64,000 nt of DNA from Clostridiales bacterium Firm_14. Lineage in GTDB: Bacteria > Bacillota > Clostridia > Saccharofermentanales > Saccharofermentanaceae. Within the stretch, counting starts at the first letter, position 1. Every line of letters starts with the position of its first letter. The position numbers and the translations under genes were made by a program. Below are positions 32,178 through 40,657 of the stretch, in pieces. Location: assembly GCA_001604135.1 (NCBI GenBank), contig LVAT01000045.1, positions 62,001-126,000 of the forward strand, given 5' to 3'. The notes below the pieces were generated by a model. That model ran no database searches and was not told the DNA's origin. It saw only the letters and a program-made list of their open reading frames with translations.

Positions 32178-32846
32178 ATGATAAAAGCCGTCATTTTCGA
32201 CATGTATGAGACCCTTGTAACAATGTTCAACAGCGCTTATTACAAGGGAAAAGAGATATCTGAGGACATGGGGATCCCTGAAAATACTTTCCGTGAGATA
32301 TGGGATCCTTCAGTAGATGACAGAACGCTCGGGATCAGGTCTTTTGAGGATGTGATCACTGAGATCATGAACGTAAACGGGATCTACGATAAGGAACTTT
32401 TCGATACGATCGTCAGAAAGAGATACACCTTAACGGCTGAGGCGTTCAGTCACAAAGATCCGGATATTATACCGATGCTCAAAGCCTTGAAGGACAGAGG
32501 GATCAAGGTCGGACTTATAACGAACTGCTATTTTGAGGAGCGCGACGCGATCAAGGCGTGTGACTTATATGAATTCTTCGATGCCGTGTGCATGTCCTGT
32601 GAGACCGGCATAAAGAAGCCTGATCTGCGGGCCTATGAGCTGTGCGCCGGAAAGCTCGGCGTAGAGCAAAATGAGTGCCTCTTCGTAGGCGACGGCGGAA
32701 GCAATGAGCTCGATGCGGCAAAATCTGCCGGAATGAAGCCTTTGCAGGCAGCATGGTATCTTAAGGACGGCGTTGACCAGCCATGCGGGAGGCTCGATCT
32801 GTTCGATCAGGCCGATACTCCGATGAATGTGATCAAGTTCTTATAA
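32178..32846 (+). CDS. HAD-superfamily hydrolase
   Basis: A 222-residue haloacid dehalogenase-type protein. Motif I is FDMYETL near residue 8 (nucleophile Asp), motif II is LITNC near 115, motif III includes KKP near 147, and motif IV is FVGDGGSNELDAAKSAGM near 170. The second Asp of DxD is Tyr, as in dehalogenase-like or phosphonatase-like members, so plain phosphatase activity is less certain. GGGGAA precedes the ATG. Confidence 0.85.
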   Translation: MIKAVIFDMYETLVTMFNSAYYKGKEISEDMGIPENTFREIWDPSVDDRTLGIRSFEDVITEIMNVNGIYDKELFDTIVRKRYTLTAEAFSHKDPDIIPMLKALKDRGIKVGLITNCYFEERDAIKACDLYEFFDAVCMSCETGIKKPDLRAYELCAGKLGVEQNECLFVGDGGSNELDAAKSAGMKPLQAAWYLKDGVDQPCGRLDLFDQADTPMNVIKFL

Positions 32847-32940
32847 TAAGTTCCTTCAGATGATGGTATCCATAAGCTTATATGGAGCAATTGAGCATAG
32901 GGTATAATAGTGGGACTAAAACAATGTTTGGAGAAAGCAA

Positions 32941-33867
32941 ATGAGAGTTTTTATCGTATATTGCCATCCTTCCGAGGATTCGTTCACGAAGAATATCCGT
33001 GACGCCTTTATCAAGGGCATTACAGACAGCGGGAACGAATATATCATCTCGGATCTTTATAAGATGGATTTCAAGGCTGACATTACTGAGCAGCAGTATT
33101 TAAGGGATGCTAAATACGAGAACACGCCTTTTACCGAAGAAGACGTTCTTGCCGAGCACGAGAAGATCAATTCCTCTGATGCCATAGCATTTATCTATCC
33201 TGTTTTCTGGACTGAAGCTCCGGCTAAGCTCGTCGGGTGGTTTGACAGGGTATGGACTTACGGATTTGCTTATGGCGAAAAGAAGATGAAAATGATGGAT
33301 AAGGCTATGGTCCTCTGTTCTGCAGGAAATCCGATAGAGAGATTAGAGCAGTTCGGACTCCTTTCCAGCATGAAGAAGGTAATGTTCGGCGACAGGCTCT
33401 TTAACCGTGCGAAGCAGATGGAATTCGTTGTTTTCGACGGCACATCGAGAGAGAAGGAAACACGTGAAGGCAACTGGGACAGTAACCTGGAGAAGGCTTA
33501 TGAGAAGGGAAAGAACTTTTTCGCGAAGGCTGAAGAAGTCTTCACTGTCGACGATAAGATCTTTACCGCGATCGAGAATTCAGAATCGGGAGAGGTATCG
33601 GACCAGACCATTTTCTGCTATCACCAGAAGGGCAATGTCATCTGGGCCGAGTATTCAGGCGGCAGTGTCGTCAAGGGGTTCCTCATCGGCACGATGGATG
33701 ACGATCACAACCTTCACTTCAACTATCAGCACATGAATACTGACGGCAATCTGAGGACGGGTTCATGCGATTCAGCGCCTGAGACAAAGAACGGTAAGCT
33801 GAGATTCAATGAGAAGTGGAAATGGACGATGGGCGAAGAAGGCACATCGGTAATAGAAGAGATTTGA
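32941..33867 (+). CDS. NAD(P)H-dehydrogenase-like flavoprotein fused to a C-terminal NAGS-like small domain
   Basis: A 308-residue protein with two parts. Residues 1-200 are a flavodoxin-fold quinone reductase of the NQO/MdaB type (FIVYCHPSEDSFTKNI; AIAFIYPVFWTEAPAKLVGWFDRVWTYGFAY). Residues ~215-305 (TIFCYHQKGNVIWAEYSGG ... GFLIGTMDDDHNLHFNYQHMN) match a small beta domain usually seen alone and often labelled N-acetylglutamate synthase in databases, though its function is not proven. The fusion is unusual. GGAGAAAG precedes the ATG, and TATAAT at 32903-32908 may be the -10. It is followed by a Nudix gene at 15 bases. Confidence 0.8.
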   Translation: MRVFIVYCHPSEDSFTKNIRDAFIKGITDSGNEYIISDLYKMDFKADITEQQYLRDAKYENTPFTEEDVLAEHEKINSSDAIAFIYPVFWTEAPAKLVGWFDRVWTYGFAYGEKKMKMMDKAMVLCSAGNPIERLEQFGLLSSMKKVMFGDRLFNRAKQMEFVVFDGTSREKETREGNWDSNLEKAYEKGKNFFAKAEEVFTVDDKIFTAIENSESGEVSDQTIFCYHQKGNVIWAEYSGGSVVKGFLIGTMDDDHNLHFNYQHMNTDGNLRTGSCDSAPETKNGKLRFNEKWKWTMGEEGTSVIEEI

Positions 33868-33882
33868 GAGCAGAGGAAAAAT

Positions 33883-34413
33883 ATGGAACTTTGGGATCTT
33901 TACGACAGAGACGGCAATAAGACAGGCGAAGTGTGGGAAAGAAAGCCCATGAATTATCTCAATATCCCTGAGGGCAGGTATCACATCGTAGGCGATATTC
34001 TCGTAAAGCATGTGGACGGGACTTTTCTTCTTACCAAGAGGGACCCCCGCAAAGATATCTATCCCGGATGCTGGGAGCCCGGTGCGGGCGGCGCAGCGCA
34101 GCAGGGCGAGAGTCCTTATGAATGCGCGGTAAGAGAGCTTCTGGAGGAGACAGGACTTACGGCTGACAGCATGGAGCTGATCGGCAGTTCCATAAGCGAA
34201 CGCAGCCACGCGCTCTACTATTCCTATCTTGCGATCGTGAGCTGCGACAAAGATTCCGTCGTGCTCCAGGAGGGCGAGACCACTGATTACAAATGGGTCG
34301 ATGCAAAGGGCCTTCTTGACTATTCGGAGTCTGCAGATGCGATGAGAAATCACGTGGAAAGATACCGCGGATTTATAAATGAACTCGAGACTGAGATCGG
34401 TTACGGTCAGTAA
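33883..34413 (+). CDS. Nudix hydrolase
   Basis: A 176-residue Nudix protein with an intact box at residues 70-92: G70, E76, R84-E85, E88-E89 and the closing GL. The opening (LWDLYDRDGNKTG) and overall layout resemble the IDI-like/YfcD-type Nudix group. It would hydrolyse a nucleoside diphosphate linked to another group; the substrate is unknown. GAGGAAA precedes the ATG. Confidence 0.88.
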   Translation: MELWDLYDRDGNKTGEVWERKPMNYLNIPEGRYHIVGDILVKHVDGTFLLTKRDPRKDIYPGCWEPGAGGAAQQGESPYECAVRELLEETGLTADSMELIGSSISERSHALYYSYLAIVSCDKDSVVLQEGETTDYKWVDAKGLLDYSESADAMRNHVERYRGFINELETEIGYGQ

Positions 34414-34432
34414 ATAACAACAGGAGGCACGC

Positions 34433-35062
34433 ATGAACACTAATGTCTTTAAGAGAAATGAACTTCTGGCACAGAAAACGATAGCAGGACTTAAGTCCCG
34501 CAACATGAATGGCTACTATGCCGCAAGCAAGGAAGAAGCTCTGAAGATTGCGTTAGATCTTATTCCTGAGGGCAGTTCCATATCGATGGGCGGCGCGATG
34601 AGCGTTCATGAGATCGGTCTTTCTGATGCTCTTAAAGAAGGCAATTACAACTTTATCGACCGCGATGCTTATGAGGACAAGAGACAGGCCATGCTCCTGG
34701 CTTACGATGCCGATTTCTTCCTCTCATCAGCCAATGCCATGACCGATGACGGCATCCTCGTTAATATCGACGGCAACGCTAACAGGGTATCTGCGATCGC
34801 ACAGGGCCCCAAGCACGTTATCTTCGTTGTCGGAATGAATAAGGTATGTAACGATCTTGATTCTGCCATGAAGCGTGCGAGAAACGTCGCTGCGCCTTCT
34901 AACGTACAGCGCTTCGGCCTTAATACTCCCTGCGCGAATAAGGGAACATGCTTTGACTGCAAATCACCTGACACGATCTGCTGCCAGATCCTTATCACGC
35001 GCTTCTCCAGACACGAAGGAAGAATAAGCGTAATACTTGTTAACGATAATCTCGGTTTCTGA
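34433..35062 (+). CDS. LUD-domain protein (LutC/YkgG-like)
   Basis: A 209-residue protein of the LUD family, related to LutC of the lactate oxidation complex (LKSRNMNGYYAASKEEAL; SSISMGGAMSVHEIGL; NANRVSAIAQGPKHVIFVVG). A cysteine-rich C-terminal section (TPCANKGTCFDCKSPDTICC) may bind an Fe-S cluster or metal. No lutA or lutB is adjacent, so a role in lactate use is not supported by context. AGGAGG precedes the ATG. Confidence 0.85.
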   Translation: MNTNVFKRNELLAQKTIAGLKSRNMNGYYAASKEEALKIALDLIPEGSSISMGGAMSVHEIGLSDALKEGNYNFIDRDAYEDKRQAMLLAYDADFFLSSANAMTDDGILVNIDGNANRVSAIAQGPKHVIFVVGMNKVCNDLDSAMKRARNVAAPSNVQRFGLNTPCANKGTCFDCKSPDTICCQILITRFSRHEGRISVILVNDNLGF

Positions 35063-35063
35063 T

Positions 35064-35876
35064 ATGTTGATCGAACTTACAAAAGAAAAAATGGAAGCAT
35101 TATTTCTCCGTTTTTTGGGGGAGATATTCGCTCATCCTGAAGTCATAAGTGCAACTGTAAAAGAAGTCCTCATTACGAGAGAGACGATGGAAGAAACCGG
35201 CAAAAAAGCCTTTGAAGCAAGCTTCCACGATCTCTACAGTGATGTTGATATTTCAGTGAAGGTGTTCCTTCCGGGTGACGGTTCAGTTACGGCTGAGGAA
35301 TACGAGAAGAGGATCGACCGCTTCGGCGTGAACAACGATACTGCGCTCGGGTGGATGTTCGTTCCGGATAATCATGTTTACAGGCTGATCTTCAAGAACG
35401 GAATGAGATATGATCTCCTTTTCGAATTCGAGTATTCGGATGATTCGAAGGTGGAACTTGGAGAGCCTTTATCTGCTGTGGAAGATAACCCGGACTGGCC
35501 CGTGGCTAACATCAATCGGTTCTGGTTTATTCAGATCCAGGCGCTGGGAAAGCTTTACCGTAAGGATCACCTGATAAGCTGTCATCTCGCGAACATGAAT
35601 TGCAATGACACGCTGGTCATGCAGATGATCCTGAGGGATAAGGAATACGGAACCAACCATCACAGATATGGTCATTCGGAGGAACTGGAATATCTGAAGG
35701 ATCTGGGCAAGATGCCTTATAGATCAGACGATCCGGCATTTAACAGGATTGCAGATCAGATTTATGCGGCAGCTCTAACTTACGACCGCCTGGCTAAAAA
35801 CTTCTATCCCGGATATCAGGACCGTAGCGGAGAATTTCTCGCAATCTGGGATTGGTATGAATCCTGTAAGGGTTAA
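35064..35876 (+). CDS. Nucleotidyltransferase-like protein (possible AadE/ANT6-type fold)
   Basis: A 270-residue soluble protein. The N-terminal half has FHDLYSDVDISV followed by LGWMFVPDNHVYRLIFKNGMRYDLLFEFEY, resembling the catalytic Asp-x-Asp region and following strand of aminoglycoside 6-adenylyltransferases, but the GS motif is not clear. The C-terminal half is helical. The ATG at 35064 lies one base after the stop of the LUD gene with no good ribosome binding site, suggesting translational coupling. The resemblance is too weak to infer antibiotic resistance. Confidence 0.5.
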   Translation: MLIELTKEKMEALFLRFLGEIFAHPEVISATVKEVLITRETMEETGKKAFEASFHDLYSDVDISVKVFLPGDGSVTAEEYEKRIDRFGVNNDTALGWMFVPDNHVYRLIFKNGMRYDLLFEFEYSDDSKVELGEPLSAVEDNPDWPVANINRFWFIQIQALGKLYRKDHLISCHLANMNCNDTLVMQMILRDKEYGTNHHRYGHSEELEYLKDLGKMPYRSDDPAFNRIADQIYAAALTYDRLAKNFYPGYQDRSGEFLAIWDWYESCKG

Positions 35877-35884
35877 CGAAGCTT

Positions 35885-36340
35885 ATGGAACTGTCTTATA
35901 AGAACGCAGACATAAACGATGCAGAGACCTTGATCGATATCTATAATTCTGCATTCTACGATGACTATATCCTTTATGGTGAGTGCCCTGCATATGGCAG
36001 GAGCAGGGAAAACATGGAGCAGTCGATAGCAGAGTTTCCTAAGGTTATAGCTTACGATCAGGGCAGGCCCGTCGGCGTTATCTCGACTAAGTGTGAAGGC
36101 AAAGGAAAGTATTACATCGGATGCTTAGCTGTTAAAAAAGAAGAGCAGGGCAAAGGCATCGGAACAGCCCTGATGAATTACTTTCTGGATGGGCATCCCG
36201 ACTGGAACGAGATCACTCTTGTGACACCTTGCGATAAAGAACAGAATATCCGGTTTTATACAGAACGCTTTGGCTTCGACATCACCGGAGAAGAGGATGA
36301 CGGAAAGGTAAAAGTCCTTTGGTTCAGGCTTTGCAGGTGA
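35885..36340 (+). CDS. GNAT-family N-acetyltransferase
   Basis: A 151-residue acetyltransferase. The acetyl-CoA motif is VKKEEQGKGIGTALMNYF, followed by IRFYTERFGFDITGE. Substrate unknown. It is 8 bases after the preceding gene and 5 bases before the next, so it is part of a tight run of genes. Confidence 0.87.
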   Translation: MELSYKNADINDAETLIDIYNSAFYDDYILYGECPAYGRSRENMEQSIAEFPKVIAYDQGRPVGVISTKCEGKGKYYIGCLAVKKEEQGKGIGTALMNYFLDGHPDWNEITLVTPCDKEQNIRFYTERFGFDITGEEDDGKVKVLWFRLCR

Positions 36341-36345
36341 GTTTT

Positions 36346-37782
36346 ATGGAATCCGAATACGTTTATTTTTTCCTCTTGACTATGCTTCCCTACGCTTTGG
36401 GGACTGCTCATTTTGCATGCACGATGGTGCTGCTGATACGCTGGGCGGTCTTAAGGTCGGCAAGGTCAAGAGACAGGATAATACGCCCTGATATGCACAA
36501 GTATGCTTCGATAACATATCCCAGGTCATTCAAAGTGCTGGCGCTTATCGTTATCGGAGGATATCTGCTGGTCATTATTCCTGCGATCGTATGGGCAATC
36601 GCATTGGCATTACATGCTTCAAATCCGCTGATATCGGCTATCATAGCTGCAATTATCGGATTTATCTGTCTGGCGGCACTTATCAGATTACCTTTGAGCC
36701 ACAAAGAATCTGCTGCGATCGTTGATTCGAGAGGACTTACCATCGAGTATAAAGACGGTGAGAAGAACACTATCGGCGTACGCGGATACAAGGGCTATCT
36801 GGGCCAGACCAAAAAGCGAGGCTTCAGGCTAGTCTATGAAGGTGAGGACGGCAAGGATGAATATGTATATCTTCCTTTCCTGTCCGAAAGAGACGCGATC
36901 TTGGTCGGACAGGATCTGATCTCGCTCCGCGATCACGGCTGCATCGAACCGCCGAAGGCTCAGAAACCTGCTGCGCAACCTGCAGCAGCGCCTGTTTCCA
37001 TTCCTGTGAGGACCCATGAAGAGCAAAAGAAGATCGAAGAGAAGATCGCTTATACAGATCCGATAAATGCAGGCGGAGAGATTGGCGACAAGGCCAAATA
37101 CAGAGATTATCTGGAGGATGTTCTTGCAAAGATCCCTTTCGAGAAGAGGGACGAGATAATAAAGTTGGTTTTGCAGGGCAATAAGATCGAGGCGATGAGA
37201 GTGTGCCAGAGAGCATCAGGCGAAGGCTTGAAGATCGCATCTGACCTCTTCGGCAATTACCTGATGTTCCCGAACCTTAAGTATTTTAACTGCAGGATCT
37301 GTGTGCGGATCGCAGACAGCAGCAAGATCCGCGATTCGTTCAGGGAATATAACGGGATCTATACCGATCCCGATAAATGCTATATCTCGGCAGAGGGCGA
37401 TCTTGGTGACAACTGGCACTATATAGAGCTCTCAGCTTCGACGTCTGATCCTGCGGATTTTTCTTTTGCGGAATTCATGAACATCCTCATCTGGATGGGC
37501 GACTTGACTCATGATGTTTTCGCATACGCTAAGCCCAATAACACATATCCCGGCATGGGCAGCAGCGCTGTAGATAAGGTCGGCGACTGGACAAATACAG
37601 AGCCTTTCTACGCCGAACCCGACAGAAATGACGAACTTACGGAATCTTGTGTGGGTATAATGAACGGTAAGGAATTCAGGTTTGTTGTTACTGAACTTGC
37701 AGTTTCTTATAAGAAGGAACTGAATTCGGGATCAGATGTCGAATCTTATATCAGTAAGAAGCACAGGGTGAAGCTTTCTTAA
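36346..37782 (+). CDS. Membrane protein with L7/L12-C-terminal-like segment, unknown function
   Basis: A 478-residue protein. The N-terminal ~130 residues hold about four membrane helices. A Pro/Ala-rich linker follows near residue 210. The stretch RDEIIKLVLQGNKIEAM and RASGEGLKIASDLF (about 265-300) resembles the C-terminal helix-turn of ribosomal protein L7/L12, a module found in various hypothetical proteins. The last ~180 residues are an unidentified domain. The start at 36346 is chosen over 36319, which lies within the previous gene. It forms an operon with the next two genes. Confidence 0.6.
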   Translation: MESEYVYFFLLTMLPYALGTAHFACTMVLLIRWAVLRSARSRDRIIRPDMHKYASITYPRSFKVLALIVIGGYLLVIIPAIVWAIALALHASNPLISAIIAAIIGFICLAALIRLPLSHKESAAIVDSRGLTIEYKDGEKNTIGVRGYKGYLGQTKKRGFRLVYEGEDGKDEYVYLPFLSERDAILVGQDLISLRDHGCIEPPKAQKPAAQPAAAPVSIPVRTHEEQKKIEEKIAYTDPINAGGEIGDKAKYRDYLEDVLAKIPFEKRDEIIKLVLQGNKIEAMRVCQRASGEGLKIASDLFGNYLMFPNLKYFNCRICVRIADSSKIRDSFREYNGIYTDPDKCYISAEGDLGDNWHYIELSASTSDPADFSFAEFMNILIWMGDLTHDVFAYAKPNNTYPGMGSSAVDKVGDWTNTEPFYAEPDRNDELTESCVGIMNGKEFRFVVTELAVSYKKELNSGSDVESYISKKHRVKLS

Positions 37783-37792
37783 GGAGGTAACC

Positions 37793-38467
37793 ATGGTCAG
37801 GAAAACAGCACTTTTCGCATACGGCATAAAGATCATCGCTATGTGGATGCTTATTCCGTTTGTGATGATGTTCATTCCAAGATTTGCCGGCGAATTCGGT
37901 GCCAAAGTTACCGTTCAGGAAGTCACTTTAGTGAAAGAGACTTTCAGCATGTATCCTGATGAGCACAAGCGCTATGAGGCTGATGTGAACGGCAGGAAGA
38001 CGAATGTTATCGCGCCTCTTACGAGCAAAGAAGGAGATACCATAACCGTTATCTTAAGAGACGGCGAATACTATAAGACCGCTAACGATGCTGAAGATAT
38101 CAATGCTAATGTGAGTTTTGCCGGAAGGTTCATGAAGATTGCAAATAACAATTTCGGATACCATGTGATAGGTCTTGCCGCAGCATTCCTTCTCACATTC
38201 CTTCTCACGATCAAGCGCGGGAAAGCCATCCGCAAGACTGCTCCGAAGCTCTCGAAAATAACGGCCGCCATTGGATTTGCAGTGTCGGTCTTAATGTCGG
38301 CTGCGTTGCTCTACGGCGTGATCGACAATTCGCTGACCAGTCTTGGCATTGCATATCTGGGCTTATCGCTTGGTATTCTTTATACGGCGGTCTTCGTGAG
38401 CGTCTGGGCTGTCAGGAGCGCGATTGCTACGCCCGGGAAAAAAGAGCGACATGAACAAGAAGCTTAA
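37793..38467 (+). CDS. Hypothetical membrane protein
   Basis: A 224-residue protein with an N-terminal helix (about residues 10-30), a ~85-residue domain outside the membrane, and three further helices (about 120-140, 155-178 and 182-205). AAGGAGG precedes the ATG. Function unknown. Its end overlaps the GH25 gene by 17 bases. Confidence 0.65.
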   Translation: MVRKTALFAYGIKIIAMWMLIPFVMMFIPRFAGEFGAKVTVQEVTLVKETFSMYPDEHKRYEADVNGRKTNVIAPLTSKEGDTITVILRDGEYYKTANDAEDINANVSFAGRFMKIANNNFGYHVIGLAAAFLLTFLLTIKRGKAIRKTAPKLSKITAAIGFAVSVLMSAALLYGVIDNSLTSLGIAYLGLSLGILYTAVFVSVWAVRSAIATPGKKERHEQEA

Positions 38468-39173
38468 GGCGATCCTCATTGCGGCAGCAGCCCTGGTGCT
38501 CACGTGCATCGTGATCTGTGCATGTCTTTACTTCGGGATCATCCACATAAACCAGCCTGAATTGAGCGGATACAAAGTGAAGGGCGTCGATGTATCTTCC
38601 TATCAGGGAGATATCGATTGGGACGAGTTATCTGAGCAGGGGATCAGTTTTGCATATATCAAAGCGACCGAAGGTTCATCAACGGTGGACCGCTGTTTTG
38701 AGGCTAATTGGAATAACTCATCAAATACAGATCTGCGCATAGGTGCGTATCATTTCTTCAGCTTTGAATCGTCAGGTGAGAATCAGGCAAAGCTCTTCTG
38801 TGATACTGTTAAAGCCGTTCCCAACATGCTTCCTCCAGTGATCGATGTCGAATTCTACGGGCGTTTCCACGGAGCGGATGACATCTATGTTGATGCAGTA
38901 AAGAAAGAGCTCCGTTCCATGGTCGATATCCTGACTGAACACTATGGCGTAAAACCCATCATATATGTAAGCCGCGAGACTTATAACCTGATAGTGAGAG
39001 ATGATTTCCCAGATTGCGGCCTGTGGTATCGAAGCGTTTACGGACCTGTTCCCAAGGACGTCAAATGGACCATTTGGCAGTATTCGAACCGCCATGTTCT
39101 TAAGGGGTATAGCGGCACCGAGAGATACATCGATATGAATGTTTTCGCAGAAGATCAGTTCGCCAGATATTGA
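38451..39173 (+). CDS. GH25 family lysozyme (membrane-anchored muramidase)
   Basis: A 240-residue protein with an N-terminal membrane helix (about residues 7-30) and a GH25 domain. Catalytic positions appear in GVDVSSYQGDIDW (D47) and PPVIDVEFYG (D132/E134); WQYSNR near the end is also characteristic. GH25 enzymes cut the N-acetylmuramic acid bond of peptidoglycan. The start at 38451 overlaps the preceding gene. Without a cleavage site the enzyme probably stays tethered to the outer face of the membrane and acts in wall remodelling. Confidence 0.9.
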   Translation: MNKKLKAILIAAAALVLTCIVICACLYFGIIHINQPELSGYKVKGVDVSSYQGDIDWDELSEQGISFAYIKATEGSSTVDRCFEANWNNSSNTDLRIGAYHFFSFESSGENQAKLFCDTVKAVPNMLPPVIDVEFYGRFHGADDIYVDAVKKELRSMVDILTEHYGVKPIIYVSRETYNLIVRDDFPDCGLWYRSVYGPVPKDVKWTIWQYSNRHVLKGYSGTERYIDMNVFAEDQFARY

Positions 39174-39244
39174 ATGGTATAATTAACCGGCACAGATATT
39201 GCAATAAACCATTTTTCTTATTTGGGGAAAGAAGATGACTTATC

Positions 39245-40153
39245 ATGAAGAAGATCCTTATTACCGGCGGAACCACATTTGTAAGCAAGTTTACTGCGAA
39301 GTATTTCGTTGAGCTAGGCTATGACGTGTATGTCATTAACCGCGGTACCAAAGAGCAGATCTCCGGTGTAAATCTCATTAAGTGCGACAGGCATGAGCTT
39401 GGTGACTTGATCAAGGATCAGTCTTACGATGCGGTGCTCGACATTACCTCATATAACGCTGATGATATTAACGCTCTCTTAGACGGGCTCGGTTCGTTCG
39501 GAACATATATCTTCATCAGTTCCAGTGCGGTTTATCCTGAGACTGGGACGCAGCCGTTCAGAGAGGAGAGCACGCTTGCTGAGAATAAGTTCTGGGGCAG
39601 GTACGGTACTGATAAGATCGCTGCCGAGAAGGCTTTGCTTAGCAGGGTTCCTGACGCATATATACTGAGACCGCCTTATCTTTACGGACCTATGAATAAC
39701 GTTTACCGTGAGGCATTTGTTTTCGACTGCGCGAGAGCAGACCGCAAATTCTACCTGCCCGGAAACGGCGACATGAAGCTCCAGTTCTTCCATGTTGAAG
39801 ATCTCTGCAAGTTAATGGAAATAATTATCAGCACGAAGCCTGAAGATCACATAATGAACGTCGGAAACGAAGACGCCGTGACCATAAAGGAATGGGTCAA
39901 TGCCTGCTACAAGTGCCTCGGAAAAATACCTGAATATGTTAATGTTACGGCAGATATCGAGCAGAGGCTATACTTCAGTTTTTATAACTACGAATATTAT
40001 CTTGATGTATCTAAAATGCTGAAGCTGTTGCCGGCCACAAAGAGCCTTGGGGAAGGCCTTCTTGAGTGTGCCGCCTGGTATGAAGGAAATGAATCAGAGG
40101 TAAGAAAAAAGCCGATGCTCGAATACATCGACAACAACCTTGCCAAGCAGTAA
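39245..40153 (+). CDS. NAD-dependent epimerase/dehydratase family protein (extended SDR)
   Basis: A 302-residue extended short-chain dehydrogenase. The Rossmann motif is ITGGTTFVSKF (a variant of GxxGxxG with the last Gly missing), the catalytic YxxxK is YGTDK near residue 120, and the preceding SSS supplies the Ser. RPPYLYGP is typical of nucleotide-sugar epimerases. Substrate unknown. TATAAT at 39178-39183 may be its -10. Confidence 0.85.
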   Translation: MKKILITGGTTFVSKFTAKYFVELGYDVYVINRGTKEQISGVNLIKCDRHELGDLIKDQSYDAVLDITSYNADDINALLDGLGSFGTYIFISSSAVYPETGTQPFREESTLAENKFWGRYGTDKIAAEKALLSRVPDAYILRPPYLYGPMNNVYREAFVFDCARADRKFYLPGNGDMKLQFFHVEDLCKLMEIIISTKPEDHIMNVGNEDAVTIKEWVNACYKCLGKIPEYVNVTADIEQRLYFSFYNYEYYLDVSKMLKLLPATKSLGEGLLECAAWYEGNESEVRKKPMLEYIDNNLAKQ

Positions 40154-40223
40154 ATTGCGAGCCGCAGATATTAATCCACGCAACCTTCAATTCAATATTG
40201 CCACAATTTATTCTGCTTTCTAA

Positions 40224-40274
40224 GGTTGACGATTGTCCACCAGTAAGTTATATTCAGGTGGACAGACGTCAACC
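40224..40274 (+). promoter_or_regulatory. BlaI-type operator overlapping the blaI promoter
   Basis: Two 18-base arms, 40224-40241 (GGTTGAC...GTCCACC) and 40257-40274 (GGTGGAC...GTCAACC), are complementary at 16 of 18 positions, separated by 15 bases. The promoter TTGACG (40226-40231), 17 bases, TATATT (40249-40254) sits inside the dyad. The likely binder is the BlaI-family repressor encoded 26 bases downstream. The arms differ from the TACA/TGTA core of known BlaI and MecI sites. Confidence 0.8.
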
Positions 40275-40299
40275 AATGGGTAATTAGGAGTATAAGTTT

Positions 40300-40656
40300 A
40301 TGCGTTTAACAGATTCAGAATGGAAGATCGCAAATTGTCTTTGGGATAAGAGCCCGATGACGATCGCAGAGATCACCCAGGAACTCAAAGAAAGCACAGA
40401 ATGGACAAAGTACACCGTGATCACGCTTCTCAAGCGTATGGAAGAAAAGGGTGCTGTCACGTATGTGCAGGAAGGACGTACCAAATACTTTTCGCCTGCC
40501 ATAGACAAGGCTGAAGCAGAGAATGAAGAAGTCTCAACGCTTTTGGACAAGGTCTATAACGGCAATGCGGGCTTATTGATCTCCAATCTGGTCGGCTCTG
40601 ACCGCCTTACGGAAGAGCAGATCGAAGAGCTCAGAAGAATGTTTACGGAGGATTAA
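40300..40656 (+). CDS. BlaI/MecI/CopY family repressor
   Basis: A 118-residue winged-helix repressor with the family pattern SEWKIANCLWDKSPMTIAEITQEL, then TEWTKYTVITLLKRMEEKGAV. BlaI proteins are dimers released from DNA by proteolysis triggered by the BlaR1 sensor protease. AGGAG precedes the ATG. The gene is one base upstream of the BlaR1-like gene, and a large dyad covers its promoter. No beta-lactamase gene follows; the third gene is a paralogous lipoprotein. Confidence 0.9.
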   Translation: MRLTDSEWKIANCLWDKSPMTIAEITQELKESTEWTKYTVITLLKRMEEKGAVTYVQEGRTKYFSPAIDKAEAENEEVSTLLDKVYNGNAGLLISNLVGSDRLTEEQIEELRRMFTED

Positions 40657-40657
40657 T

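Noticed and set aside
35064-35876. Aminoglycoside resistance gene
   Set aside because: The similarity to AadE-type enzymes is limited to one short region and does not include a clear GS motif.
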